The position numbers and the translations under genes were made by a program. Below the pieces are notes generated by a model, which did no database searches, was not told the DNA's origin, and saw only the letters and a program-made list of their open reading frames with translations. Shown here one piece after another: positions 1 to 11,800 of a stretch of 64,000 bases of DNA. Position 1 is the stretch's first letter, and each line of letters opens with the position of its first letter. This DNA is from Haematobia irritans. Taxonomy: Eukaryota > Arthropoda > Insecta > Diptera > Muscidae. Where the stretch lies: assembly GCF_050003625.1 (NCBI RefSeq), contig NC_134397.1, positions 146,381,526 through 146,445,525 on the forward strand. Direction: 5' to 3'.

Positions 1-76
1 CAATATGACGATGTGTCACAAACGGAATGACAAAGTTACTATACCCCCCATCCTATGGTGGAGGGTATAAAAATAA
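1..76 (-). mobile_element. Family-1 DINE/mini-me head fragment
   Basis: This is the reverse complement of the 5' end seen in full at 41885 and 46883 (ATACCCTCCACCATAGGATG followed by the segment with TTTGTCATTCCGTTTG). Only the terminal part is present because the window begins inside it. It has no coding capacity. The family assignment is by similarity to other copies in this window; linking it to dipteran DINE-1/mini-me Helitron-like elements is from known family features. Confidence 0.75.
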
Positions 77-227
77 TTGATACAATCAATTTTTTAATAA
101 AAATAAAATCTCAAAGAACATTAAGAAAGTGATTGAAAATACACTTTAATTAAAATAATAATTGATACAATCATTTTTTAACAAACTAAGAACACAAAGT
201 TATTTAAGAAAATGAGTGAAAATGTTC
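77..227. mobile_element. AATTGAT-rich MITE remnant
   Basis: This short stretch carries AATTGATACAATC-type words and runs of TTTTTAA that match the interior of the better preserved MITEs at 22673-23241 and 57582-57871. No terminal inverted repeats can be recognised here, so it is a truncated remnant. Confidence 0.5.
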
Positions 228-1066
<839 letters not shown>

Positions 1067-1330
1067 GCCCCGACTTGAGCTCACTGTCATTTCAATGCAG
1101 TCTGGATGGGTATGGGAAAATGCTTTATGAGGCAATTTCACTTTGGGCAACATTTATTGTTGCGTGGTATGAGTACAATTCTTATCTACGTCGTGGCTGT
1201 GGGAGAATATAAACTCGGGGTTTTTGGACAACGAGCAAGGAGTCCCGACAGTCGAAGGGTATTGAACACGACGAGTAGCACGACCGCAGTCAGTTCACAC
1301 TAAGCGACAGGAACTCTACCACCGCACGAA
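1067..1330. other. Low-copy segment with promoter-like words
   Basis: This stretch is richer in GC than its surroundings and is not seen elsewhere in the window. It contains a TATA-like GAATATAAACTC near 1205 and an insect initiator-like CAGTCAGTTC near 1287. Their spacing is too long for a standard pair. It might be a piece of an LTR or of a gene leader. No reading frame of note is present. Confidence 0.2.
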
Positions 1331-1746
1331 GTGTTTCGGCATTTTGCTTGCTTCCGCACTAATTGCTTCGGTTATTAGCTTGCTTCCGCACTAATCGTTT
1401 CCCGACGATTAGCTTGCTTCCGCACTAGTAGCTTCGGCTATCAGCTTGCTTCCGCACTAGTAGCTTCGTCTATTAGCCTGCTTCCGCACTAGTAGCTTCG
1501 GCTATTAGCTTGCTTCCGCACTAGTAGCTTCGGCTATTAGCTTGCTTCCGCACTAGTAGTTTCGGGTATTAGCTAGCTTCCGCACTAATTGTTTCACGCA
1601 CAAATCGTTTCCCGACGATTAGCTTGCTTTCGCACTAATAGCTCCGGCTATTGGCTTGCTTCCGCACAAGTAGCTTCGGCTATTAGCTTGCTTCCGCACT
1701 AATTGTTTCGGCAATTAGCTTGCTTCCGCACTAATAGCTTCGGCTG
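1331..1746. repeat. 32-bp tandem array forming hairpins
   Basis: About twelve units with a 32-bp period share the spacer GCTTGCTTCCGCAC. Between spacers lies an inverted repeat, for example CTAATAGC-TTCG-GCTATTAG. Units differ in the stem, yet several remain self-complementary: CTAATCGT pairs with ACGATTAG, and CTAATTG pairs with CAATTAG. The central loop is usually TTCG or a variant of it. The last unit breaks off at 1746, where the 29-bp minisatellite starts directly. Confidence 0.9.
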
Positions 1747-2837
1747 TATAGAAAATTTTGTCAAAATTTTATTTGTATAGAAAATTTGGTAAAAAAAATT
1801 TTTTTGTCAAAATTTTATTCCTATAGAAAATTTTGGCAAAATTTGATTTGTATAGAAAATGTTGCCAAAATTTTATTTCTAAAAAAAATTTTTTCCCGAT
1901 TTCATTTCTTTAGAAAATTTTGTCACAATTTCATTTCTATAGAAAATTTTGTCAAAATTTTATTTCTATAGAAAATTTTGTCAAAATTTTGTTTCTATAG
2001 AAAATTTTGTCAAAATTTTGTTTCTATAGAAAATTTTGTCAAAATTTTGTTTCTATAGAAAATTTTGTCAAAATTTTATTTCTATAGAAAATTTTGTCCC
2101 GATTTCATTTCTTTAGAAAATTTTGTCAAAATTTTATTTCTATCGAAATTTTTGTAAAAATTTTATTTCAATAGAAAATTGTGTCCAAATTTTATTAATA
2201 TAGAAAATTTTATCAAAATTTTATATTTATAGATTTTTGTCTAAATTTTATTTCTATACAAAATTTTGTCAAAATTTTACGTCTATAGAAAATGTTGTCA
2301 AAATTTTATTGCTATAGAAAATTTGGTCCAAATTTTATTTCTATAGAAAATTTTGTAAAAATTTTATTTCTATAGAAAATTTTGTAAAAATTTTATTTCT
2401 ATAGAAAATTTGGTCCAAATTTTATTTCTATAGAAAATTTGGTCAAAATTTTATTTCTATAGAAAATTTTGTCAAAATTTTATTTCTATAGAAAATTTTA
2501 TCAAAATTTTATTTCAATAGAAAATTTTGTTAAAATTTTATTTCTATAGAAAATTTTGTCAAAATTTTATTTCTATAGAAAATTTTGCCAAACTGAATTA
2601 TATACGTATTTAATCGGCCATTTTTTTTAGTTTAATATATACCACGTGTGGACTAACTTACAATTTAGAAGACGGTGTTACGAAGTTTTAAGATACATTG
2701 CCATCGGCAAGTGTTACAGCAACCCAAGTAATTCGATTGTGGATGACAGTAGATTAGTAGAAGTTTCTACGCAATCCATGGTGGAGGGTACATAAGCTTC
2801 GGCCTAGCCGAACTTACACCCGTATATACTTGTTTGT
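1747..2837 (+). mobile_element. 29-bp minisatellite plus family-1 DINE tail
   Basis: From 1747 to about 2591 there are roughly 29 copies of the 29-bp unit (CTATAGAAAATTTTGTCAAA followed by ATTTTATTT) in plus orientation. From 2592 the sequence is the standard family-1 tail: GAATTATATACGTATTTAAT, the GCCATCGGCAAGTGTTAC segment, CCATGGTGGAGGGTACATAA, a small hairpin TTCGGCCTAGCCGAA and the terminal TATATACTTGTTT. The head and the 153-bp units are missing, so this is a 5'-truncated copy. Confidence 0.85.
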
Positions 2838-3987
2838 TAATAAAATATTTTTGTGTGTTCAATTAATACTGATTTCGTGATTGAAGACATTTCATTTAAA
2901 ACATTAATTTGGTAATTGAATTAGAAAAAATGTTTTCTGTGGACATATTTCGAAAAAAGTTATTTACCAAATTTGTAAAAATCGATGAAAATTTCCTTAT
3001 TTTAGTGAAGAATTTACAAAGAATAGGAAATGAAGATTGATTCGCACAACGGTACAGGTCGACCGGTCAGGGGAAATTGCTTCGGCCCTAAATAAATTTC
3101 TACGAATAATACCCACATTGGAGAACACTTTCTCAAAATGATTCTTATATCGAAATTCTGTCCATCATTGAACCACAAAAATCAAAAGCAATTCCTCTAC
3201 AAATTTAATTTGGTCGACAGTACAAATAAGATCCCAACTAAAGCTTAGCTTACACCTTAGCATCATTGAATTAAAAGGAGGTTTTGTAGGACACGAAAAC
3301 GTGTCTTTTGTACCACACTTAATTTCAATTTCAATGACGCCATATAAACCCCAATCCAAGAAAGGCATCATGTGTTGGCCACATTGTCTTTCAGGCAAAT
3401 CCAACACACTACTTCCCCTGTATTCATTCATACTGCAACAGAGAATGGCCCCGAAAGTAAAAGACACGGCATCATCCAACAATGGATGGCCAAGTTGGCC
3501 AAATACCGCTACAGTCAAGGTCTTGGTAGCAGCTATATGGAATGGCATTAAATGTAAACATTTCCATGGACAACTTTACAAGGGAAGCACTGCAATATTT
3601 TGCTAAAGTCTTTAAGGATGCTCTTTGTATGGCCAAAGACAAGAGAATAATTTCAGCAGAAGATGCTGCATCTGATATGGAAAATATATTTGGACTTTTT
3701 TTCTTTTTTTAAAAAGGAAAAAACTAATAAAAATAAAGAATAGTAAATATCATAGGAATTAAAATTTCACTTTTGTTTTCATGCTGTCTAAAAATATTCG
3801 GTGTAGGCTGTTGATAAAACGAATGAGTAGGTGGTGGGTAAATTTTGAAATTTATCACGAGAGGAACTAAGATTCACCCTCAAAAAAAAAAAAATCATTT
3901 TGCTTCAAGCATATAGATTTTCAGGATTGCTCCAAACAAAATATTGTTTGTATTATTCAAACATATTATGTTTCACCTTAGGGCATA
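2838..3987. other. Mostly single-copy DNA with a MITE scrap
   Basis: A scrap of the AATTGAT-rich MITE (GTGATTGAAGACATTTCA) lies near 2870-2945. The remainder is not repeated in this window. Around 3150-3700 base composition is less extreme and short open frames occur; the best is described separately. Nothing else is recognised. Confidence 0.4.
3542..3712 (+). CDS. Weak candidate coding fragment
   Basis: A 56-codon frame starting ATGGCATTAAATG encodes a lysine- and acid-containing stretch (for example YFAKVFKDALCMAKDKR, then ISAEDAASDMENIFG) before a run of phenylalanines and a stop. Composition looks protein-like up to about residue 50, whereas the F-run comes from a T-rich tract and could instead be a polypyrimidine tract. 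No family is recognised. A stop lies five codons upstream of the ATG. It may be a decayed exon or transposon fragment. Confidence 0.2.
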   Translation: MALNVNISMDNFTREALQYFAKVFKDALCMAKDKRIISAEDAASDMENIFGLFFFF

Positions 3988-4345
3988 CACTGGTAGAAAA
4001 AAATTTCATGAAATTTTCTTTGTGTTGATATATTTTTAAGGCGCAAATTGGTTACTTCCATTATTTTACTCGCAGCATACCCTCTAGGTCTCTCTTTTTA
4101 AACACATATATGTTTATAGGCTATTTCTAAATTAAAATATGTTTGCATATAAGTATATTATATTTTCAAACCTTTTATGTCCCAAACATAATATGTTCTA
4201 ACATATTATCATATATGTCCCAATTATGTTATGATAGTTTATGAACTTTATATGCTTGCACTTAAAAATAATGTGTTAAAATATTTCAGTTCCAAATATA
4301 TAATTTTTACACCCAAAAATATATGAACAGTCTTTTTCGTCCGTG
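3988..4345. mobile_element. MITE-like element with CAC...GAAAAA ends
   Basis: The segment starts CACTGGTAGAAAAAAATTTC and ends TCTTTTTCGTCCGTG, so its ends are imperfect inverted repeats, and both ends abut TA (3986-3987 and 4346-4347). The interior is rich in ATATGTT/AACATAT palindromic words. A TA duplication and short ends of this kind fit a Tc1/mariner-type non-autonomous element. It has no coding capacity. Confidence 0.5.
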
Positions 4346-4347
4346 TA

Positions 4348-4440
4348 TGGTCGGAAATCGTTATTTCGATGTTTTGCAAACGGAAAGGCCAACGTATTAT
4401 ACTCCCCTCCCAATTCTATGGTAGTGTGGATATAAAAGGG
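4348..4440 (-). mobile_element. Family-2 mini-me head fragment
   Basis: Reverse complement of the family-2 start: TATACTCCCCTCCCAATTCT, then ATGGTAGTGTGGATATAAAA, preceded by a degenerate copy of the cattccg/cacatcg region. It is heavily diverged from the copy at 38087. Confidence 0.55.
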
Positions 4441-4941
4441 TCATAAATAACGACCTACACCCAACAGCTGGGAGGAAAACATTCCTATAGTTTGTTTTCA
4501 TCACAAATTTGGCTCAGTGCCAAATAAACAAAATTCTTCCTATCATCATCATCTTCATCTTCATCAACATCAAAATCATTTCCATTTGACCAAACATTAG
4601 CATCATCAGAAACGCATACCCTTCCAATCTTATGGCTGACCTTCAAATCGGTTGTTTGCATTTTACGTCCAGATGCTTCGGAGAACTAATTCCGTAATTG
4701 AGTAAAGGCAATTTGTACACATAGTAGCATAGCACCCCATAACCCTAAATTCTATGTTGCATTTTCGCCACATGCCTGAAAATGCAAAAGCATCTTTTCG
4801 GCCTCTTAAGTTATTAGGCAAATTGTGTTACTTTTGAGCATCATTCACACACAGAGCAACAGAGGATATGTGGACGGACAAATGAACTAAGGAACATTGG
4901 TGGGAAATTGTAAAAACAAGCCAATGGCAGATAGCAAAGAG
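4441..4941. other. Single-copy stretch
   Basis: No repeat of the window's families and no convincing gene is seen. There is a short CATCATCATCTTCATCTTC-like tract near 4540-4570. The stretch ends at the 8-bp sequence GCAAAGAG that flanks the next element. Confidence 0.4.
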
Positions 4942-7722
4942 CACGGCTGCCACAGTTCCTCGAATTCGACTAAAAATGGTAGAGTTTTTAATCTTTGGTA
5001 GATGGGTAGAACTCTTAATGGTTTGGTAGATTTCGCAAATAAAATTTTGACAAAATTTTCTATAGAAATAAAATTTTGACAAAATTTTCTATAGAAATAA
5101 AATTTTGACAAAATTTTCTATAGAAATAAAATTTTGACAAAATTTTCTATAGAAATAAAATTTTGACAAAATTTTGCTATAGAAAATATGTTGACAACAT
5201 TTTCTATAGAAATATAAAATTTTGACAAAATTTTCACTAGAAAAAATTTCACAAAATTTTCTATAGAAATAAAATTATAAAAAAATTTGTATAGAAATAA
5301 AATTTTGACATAATTTTCTATAGAAATAAAAATTTGATAGAAATAAAATTTTGACAAAATTTTCTATAGAAATAAAATTTTTACACAAGTTTTTATAGAA
5401 ATAAAATTTTGACAAAATTTTCTATACAAATAAAATTTTGACAAAATTTTCTATAGAAATAAAATTTTGACAAAATTTTCTGTAGAAATAAAATTTTGAC
5501 ACAATTTTCTACAGAAATAAAATTTTGACAAAATTTTCTATAGAAAAAATGTTGACAACATTTTCTATAGAAATATAAAATTTTGACAAAATTTTTAATA
5601 GACAAAATTTCACAAAATTTTATATAGAAGCAAAATTTTGACAAAATTGTCTATAGAAATAAAATTTTGACAAAATTTTCTATACAAATAAAATTTTGAC
5701 AAAATGTTCTATTGAAATAAAATCTTGACACAATTTTTTATAAAAATAAAATTTTGACAAAAATTTCTGTAGAAATAAAATTTTGACACAATTTTCTACA
5801 GAAATAAAATTTTGACAAAATTTTCTATAGAAATAAAATTTTGACAAAATTTTCTATAGAAATAAAATTTTGACAAAATGTTCTCTAGAAAAAAAAATTC
5901 TATAGAAATACAATTTTGACACAATTTTTTATAGAAATAAAATTTTGAAAAAATTTTGGTTAGAAATAAAATTTTGAAAAAAATTTTCTATAGAAATAAA
6001 ATTTTGACAAATTTTCTATAGAAAAAAATTTTGACAAAATTTTGGTTAGAAATAAAATTTTGATAAAATTTTCAATAGAAATAAAATTTTGACAAAATTT
6101 TGCTATAGAAAAAATGTTGACAACATTTTCTATAGAAATGTAAAATTTTGACCAAATATTCACTAGAAAAAATTTCACAAAATTTTCTATGGAAATAAAA
6201 TTATAAAAAAATTTGTATAGAAATAAAATTTTGACATAATTTTCTATAGAAATCAAAATTTGATAGAAATAAAATTTTGACAAAATTTTCTATAGAAATA
6301 AAATTTTGACACAAGTTTTTATAGAAATAAAATTTTGACAAAATTTTCTATACAAATAAAATTTTGACAAAATTTTTTATAGAAAAAAAATTTTGACAAA
6401 ATTTTCTACAGAAATAAAATTTTGACACAATTTTCTACAGAAATAAAATTTTGACAAAATTTTCTATAGAAAAAATGTTGACAACATTTTCTATAGAAAT
6501 ATAAAATTTTGACAAAATTTTTAATAGACAAAATTTCACAAAATTTTATATAGAAGCAAAATTTTGACAAAATTTTCTATAGAAATAAAATTTTGCCATA
6601 ACTTTCTATAGAAATAAAATTTTGACAAAATTTTCTATAGAAATAAAATTTTGACAAAATTTTGCTATAGAAAATATGTTGACAACATTTTCTATAGAAA
6701 TATAAAACATTGACAAAATTTTCACTAGAAAAAATTTCACAAAATTTTCTATGGAAATAAAATTATAAAAAAATTTGTATAGAAATAAAATTTTGACATA
6801 ATTTTCTATAGAAATCAAAATTTGATAGAAATAAAATTTTGACAAAATTTTCTATTGAAATACAATCTTGACACAATTTTTTATAGAAATAAAATTTTGA
6901 CAAAATTTTGGGTAGAAATAAAATTTTGACAAAATTTTCTATAGAAATAAAATTTTGACAACATTTTCTATAGAAATAAAATTTTGACACAATTTTCTAC
7001 AAAAATAAAATTTTGACAAAATTTTGCTATAGAAAAAATATGAACAATATTTTCTATAGAAATATAAAATTTTGAAAAAATTTTCAATAGAAAAAATTTC
7101 ACAAAATTTTCTATAGAAATAAAATTTTGACAAAATTTTCTATAGAAATAAAATTTTGACAAAATTTTCTCTAGAAATAAAATTTTGACACAATTTTTTA
7201 TAGAAATAAAATGATAACAAAATTTTCTAAAGAAATAAAATTTTATATAGAAATAACATTTTAACAAAATTTTCTATAGAAATAAAATTTTTTATAGAAA
7301 TAAAATTTTGACAAAATTTTCTATAGAAAATATTTTGACAACATTTTTCATTGAAATAGGAAATTTTGACAAAATTTTCAATAGAAATAAAATTTTACAA
7401 AATTTTATATAGAAATAACATTTTAACAAAATTTTCTATAGATATAAAATTTTGACAAAATTTTCTATAGAAATAAAATTTGACAAAATTTTATATAGAA
7501 ATAACATTTTAACAAAATTTTCTATAGAAATAAAATTTTGACAAAATTTTCCAGAGAAATAAAATTTTGACAAAATTTTCTATAGAAATAAAATTTTGAC
7601 ACAATTTTCTATAGAAGAAAAATTTTGACAAAATTTTCTATAAAATAAAACTGTTGACATCATTTGTTGGTAGTTTTTTTCCACATTTTGGTAGATTATT
7701 TTTGTCTCGAGTGGCAACCGTG
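4942..7722. mobile_element. hAT-like non-autonomous element filled with 29-bp repeats
   Basis: The left end reads CACGGCTGCCACAGTTCC and the right end, read inward on the other strand, CACGGTTGCCACTCGAG, so the element has about 12-bp imperfect terminal inverted repeats. The flanking octamers are GCAAAGAG (4934-4941) and GCAACGAG (7723-7730), matching at 7 of 8 bases. An 8-bp target duplication is the hallmark of hAT transposition. Next to each end lie diverged blocks with the word GGTAGA; the centre is the 29-bp array. No transposase is present. Assignment to hAT is inference from end structure only. Confidence 0.65.
5035..7650 (-). repeat. 29-bp minisatellite array with about 928-bp higher-order repeat
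   Basis: About 90 diverged copies of the 29-bp unit run in minus orientation (TTTTGACAAAATTTTCTATA reading on plus). A distinctive variant block (GAAAATATGTTGACAACATT, then TTCACTAGAAAAAATTTC) occurs near 5180, 6110 and 6665. Another variant (TTAATAGACAAAATTTCAC) occurs near 5595 and 6520. Spacing of about 926-929 bp between equivalent blocks shows a large segment was duplicated. Reading frames here merely translate the repeat in three alternating frames. Confidence 0.95.
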
Positions 7723-8158
7723 GCAACGAGGCATCATGCTGCATGTTTCATGATATGGATCGGGTGTGTTGAGGTAGTTTGACTATCAAGGAGCCTGCAA
7801 TTATGGCCCTTCACAATTTCGTGTGCGAAAGATGCAACGACAAGCGCTTTGCCTTCTATGCGTATTCAAATGGTGTGGGCCAATTTGTGATTTGTGTTTG
7901 TTGGTGTAGTCTGGTCTGGTATTCGTATGTACTCATGTTCACTTGTTGCCCATATGGCCAACATTGACATTGACAATGAAAGTGAAATTTGCGGCTACAG
8001 AGCATGAAGATGCATTTAGAATTTTATTTTCCTCTTAATGTAAAATTAGAAATTTGATTTGTGTAACATAAATGAAGTATTTGTTTAGGTAAATGTGGCA
8101 ATCAGTTATTATTAACTAATTGAATGAAACACAATGACAAATAATTTTGATACCTTGC
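7723..8158. other. Single-copy stretch
   Basis: This is non-repeated DNA to the right of the hAT-like element. A 54-codon open frame from ATGGCCCTTCACAATTTCGT at 7803 has no recognisable motif and is probably chance. Nothing else is seen. Confidence 0.4.
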
Positions 8159-8825
8159 ACGTAAAAAAACGTATAATTTGGCATATTTGTTTATGGACCT
8201 AAAATACTTCTGGATTTACATATGTTAGGGCGTTTTCGTTTCATAATATTGTGGGGGATACAGGATCCAAAATTTATGACAGTGTCCTTAATATTTGGCA
8301 ATCAATTTCGAGAATGTTGCACCTTTTTTCCAATCGAAATCGCCATTAATTAATCGAATTCGATACAAATTGCGGCTTCCATGCCCTCACGAAGTGTAAT
8401 CGAGAGATCAGTCTATATTGGGGCTATATCAAAACATAGACCGATATATAACAAATTCAGTATAACTCTTTACGAACTTAAAATGCCTATAGATTTAAAA
8501 TTTCAAGAAAATCTGATAAAAAGTTCCCATAGCCTCACGAAGTTTATGTGAGCTATAGCAAAACACGGAGCGATATTTACAAAACTTAGCATGGCACTTG
8601 TGGACGTTACATTCCTTTAGATTTTCATAACACCAGATAAAAGCAGCTCGAATCGATGGATTCGATATAGCCACTATATAAACCGATTATATGGTGGTTA
8701 TATGAAGTAGGGCAGATATAGTCCATCCTCGAACTTGACATGCCTGCAAAATTTCAGCACGATAGTTTCATTATTGAATGCTGTAGCATGATTACAACAG
8801 AGAGCCAGACAGTCGGACATGGTTA
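8159..8825 (-). mobile_element. Diverged mini-me-type interior
   Basis: The stretch contains repeated wording of the type 'atcgagagatcagtctatattggg', 'gctatatcaaaacatagaccgatat' and a final GCATGATTACAACAGAGAGC with CGGACATGGTTACATCGTC. That last part is the reverse complement of the mini-me core (GATATAACGATGTCCGTCTG). Similar wording recurs at 16300-16620, 29455-29850 and 54870-55385. Ends are not preserved. Confidence 0.6.
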
Positions 8826-11800
8826 CATCGTCAAGAATATTGACAAGATTTTCCATAGAAATAAAATTTTGACAAAATTTACTATAGATACACAATTTTG
8901 ATAAAATTTTCAATAGAAATAAAATTTTGACAATATTTTCTTTAGAAATAAAATGTTGACAAAATTTTCTTTAGAAATAAAATTTTGACCAAATTTTCTA
9001 TAGAAATAAAATTTTGACAATAATTTCTATGGAAATACTAGTTTGATAAAGTTTTCTATAGAAATAATATTTTGATAAAGTTATCTATAGAAAAACACTT
9101 TTCTATAGAAATAAAATTTTAGCAAATGTTCTATATAAAAAAAAATTGGTAAAAATTTCTATAGAAATAAAATTTTGAAAAAAAATTCTATAGAAATAAA
9201 ATTTTGACAAATTTTTCTATAGATGCTATAGCTAAAGTTTTCTATAGAAAAAAAAAACTTTTCTATAGAATTAAAATTTTAGCAAATGTTCTATATAAAT
9301 AAATTTTTGGTAAAAATTTCTACAGAAATGAAATTTTGACATAATTTTCTTAAGAAATAAAATGTTGACAAAATTTTCTTTAGAAATAAAATTTTGACAA
9401 AATTTTCTATAGAAATAAAACTTTGACAAAATTTTCTATAGAAACAAAATTTTCTATAGAAGTAGAATTTTGACAAAATTTTGCTATAGAAATAACATGT
9501 TGATAAAATTTTGCTATAGAAATAAAATTTTGAAAAAAAATTCTAAAGAAATAAAATTTTGACAAAATTTTCTATAGAAATAAAATTTTGACAAAATTTT
9601 CTATAGAAATAAAATTTTGACAAAACTTTTTTATAGAAATAAAATTTTGACAAATTTTTCAACGTTGACAAAAATTTCTGTAGAAATATAATTGTAACAA
9701 AATTTTCTATAGAAATGATATTTTGATAATGTTTTCTATTGAAAAAAATTTTCTATAGAAATAAAATTTTAGCAAATGTTCTATATAAATAAATTTTTGG
9801 TAAAAATTTCTACAGAAATAAAATTTTGAAAACAAATTCTATAGAAATAAAATTTTGATAAAATTTTCTATAGAAATAAAATTTTGACAAAATCTTCTAT
9901 CGAAATAAAATTTTGACAAAATTTTCTATAGAAAATAAATTTTGACAAAATTTTCTATAGAAATAAAATTTAGTTAAAAATTTCTATAGAAATAAAATTT
10001 TGAAAAAATATTCTATAGAAATAAGGTTTTGACAAAATTTTCTATAGAAATAAAATTTTGACAAAATCTTCTATAGAAATAAAATTTTGACAAAATTTTC
10101 TATAGAAATAAAATTTTGACAAAATCTTCTATCGAAATAAAATTTTGACAAAATTGTCTATAGAAAATAAATTTTGACAAAATTTTCTATAGAAATAAAA
10201 TTTTGTTAAAAATTTCTATAGAAATAAAATTTTGAAAAAATATTCTATAGAAATAAGGTTTTGACAAAATTTTCTATAGAAATAAAATTTTGACAAAATT
10301 TTCTATAGAAATAAAATTTTGACAAAATTTTCGATATAAATAAAATTTTGACAAAATTTTCTATAGAAATAAAATTTTTACAAAATTTTCTATAGAAATA
10401 AAATTTTGACAAAATTTTCTATAGATATAAAATTTAGTTAAAAATTTCTATAGAAATAAAATTTTGACAAAATTTTTTATAGAAATAACATTTTGACAAA
10501 TTTTTCAATGTTGATAAAACTTTCTGTAGAAATATAATTGTAACAAAATATTCTATAGAAATGATATTTTGATAAAGTTTTCTATTGAAAACAACTTTTC
10601 TATAGAAATAAAATTTAGCAAATGTTCTATCTAAATAAATTTTTGTTAAACATTTCTATAGAAATAAAATTTTGACAAAATTTTCTATAGAAATAAAATT
10701 TTGACAAAGTTTTCTATAGAAATAAATTTTGACAAAGTTTTCTATAGAAACAAAATTTTGACAAAGTTTTCTATACAAATAAAATTTTAGCAATATTTTT
10801 CGGTAGAAATAACAAAATTTTCTACAGAAATAAAATTTTGACAAAATTTTTTATAGATATATAAAATTTTTATAAACTTTAGAAATAGAATTTTGACAAA
10901 ATTTTGCTATAGAAAGAAAATTTGATAACTTTTTGCTATAGAAATAAAATTTTGACAAAGTTTTCTATAGAAATAAAATTTTGACAAAATTATCTATAGC
11001 AATAAAATTTAGTTAAAAATTTCTATAGAAATAAAATTTTGACAAAACTTTTTAATAGAAATACAATTTTGACCAATTTTTCTATAGAAATAAAATTTGC
11101 TTTAAAATTTCTAAAGAGATAAAATTTGCACAAAATTTTCTATATAAATAAAAAATTGTTAAAAATTTCTATAAAAATAAAATTTAGACAAAATTTTTTA
11201 TAGTAACAAGATATAGAAAATAAAATTTTGGCAAATTTTTCAATGTTTACAAAACTTTCTGTAGAAATATAATTGTAACAAAATTTTCTATAGAAATTAT
11301 ATTTTGATAACGTTTTCTATAGAAAAAAAAACTTTCTGTAGAAATAAAATTTTAGCAAATGTTCTATATAAATAAATTTTTGGTAAAAATTTCTATAGAA
11401 ATAAAATTTTGAAAAGAAATTCTACAGAAATAAAATGTTGACAAAATTTTCTTTAAAAATAAAATGTTGACAAAATTTTCTATAGAAATAAAATTTTTAC
11501 AAAATTTTCTATAGAAATAAAATTTAGTTAAAAATTTCTATGGAAATAAAATGTTGACAAAATTTTCTATAGAAATAAAATTTTGAAAAAAATTCTATAG
11601 AAATAAGATTTTGACAAAATTTTCTATAGAAATAAAATTTTGACAACATTTCCTATAGAAATCAAATTTTGACAAAATTTTCTATAGAAATAAGATTTAG
11701 TTAAAAATTTCTATAGAAATAAAATTTTGACAAAACTTTTTATAGAAATAACATTTTGACAAATTTTTCAATGTTGACAAAACTTTCTGTAGAAATATAA

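Noticed and set aside
7803..7967. 54-codon frame from ATGGCCCTTCACAATTTC
   Set aside because: Cysteine-rich by chance from TGT/TGC words, with no flanking splice signals and no recognised family.
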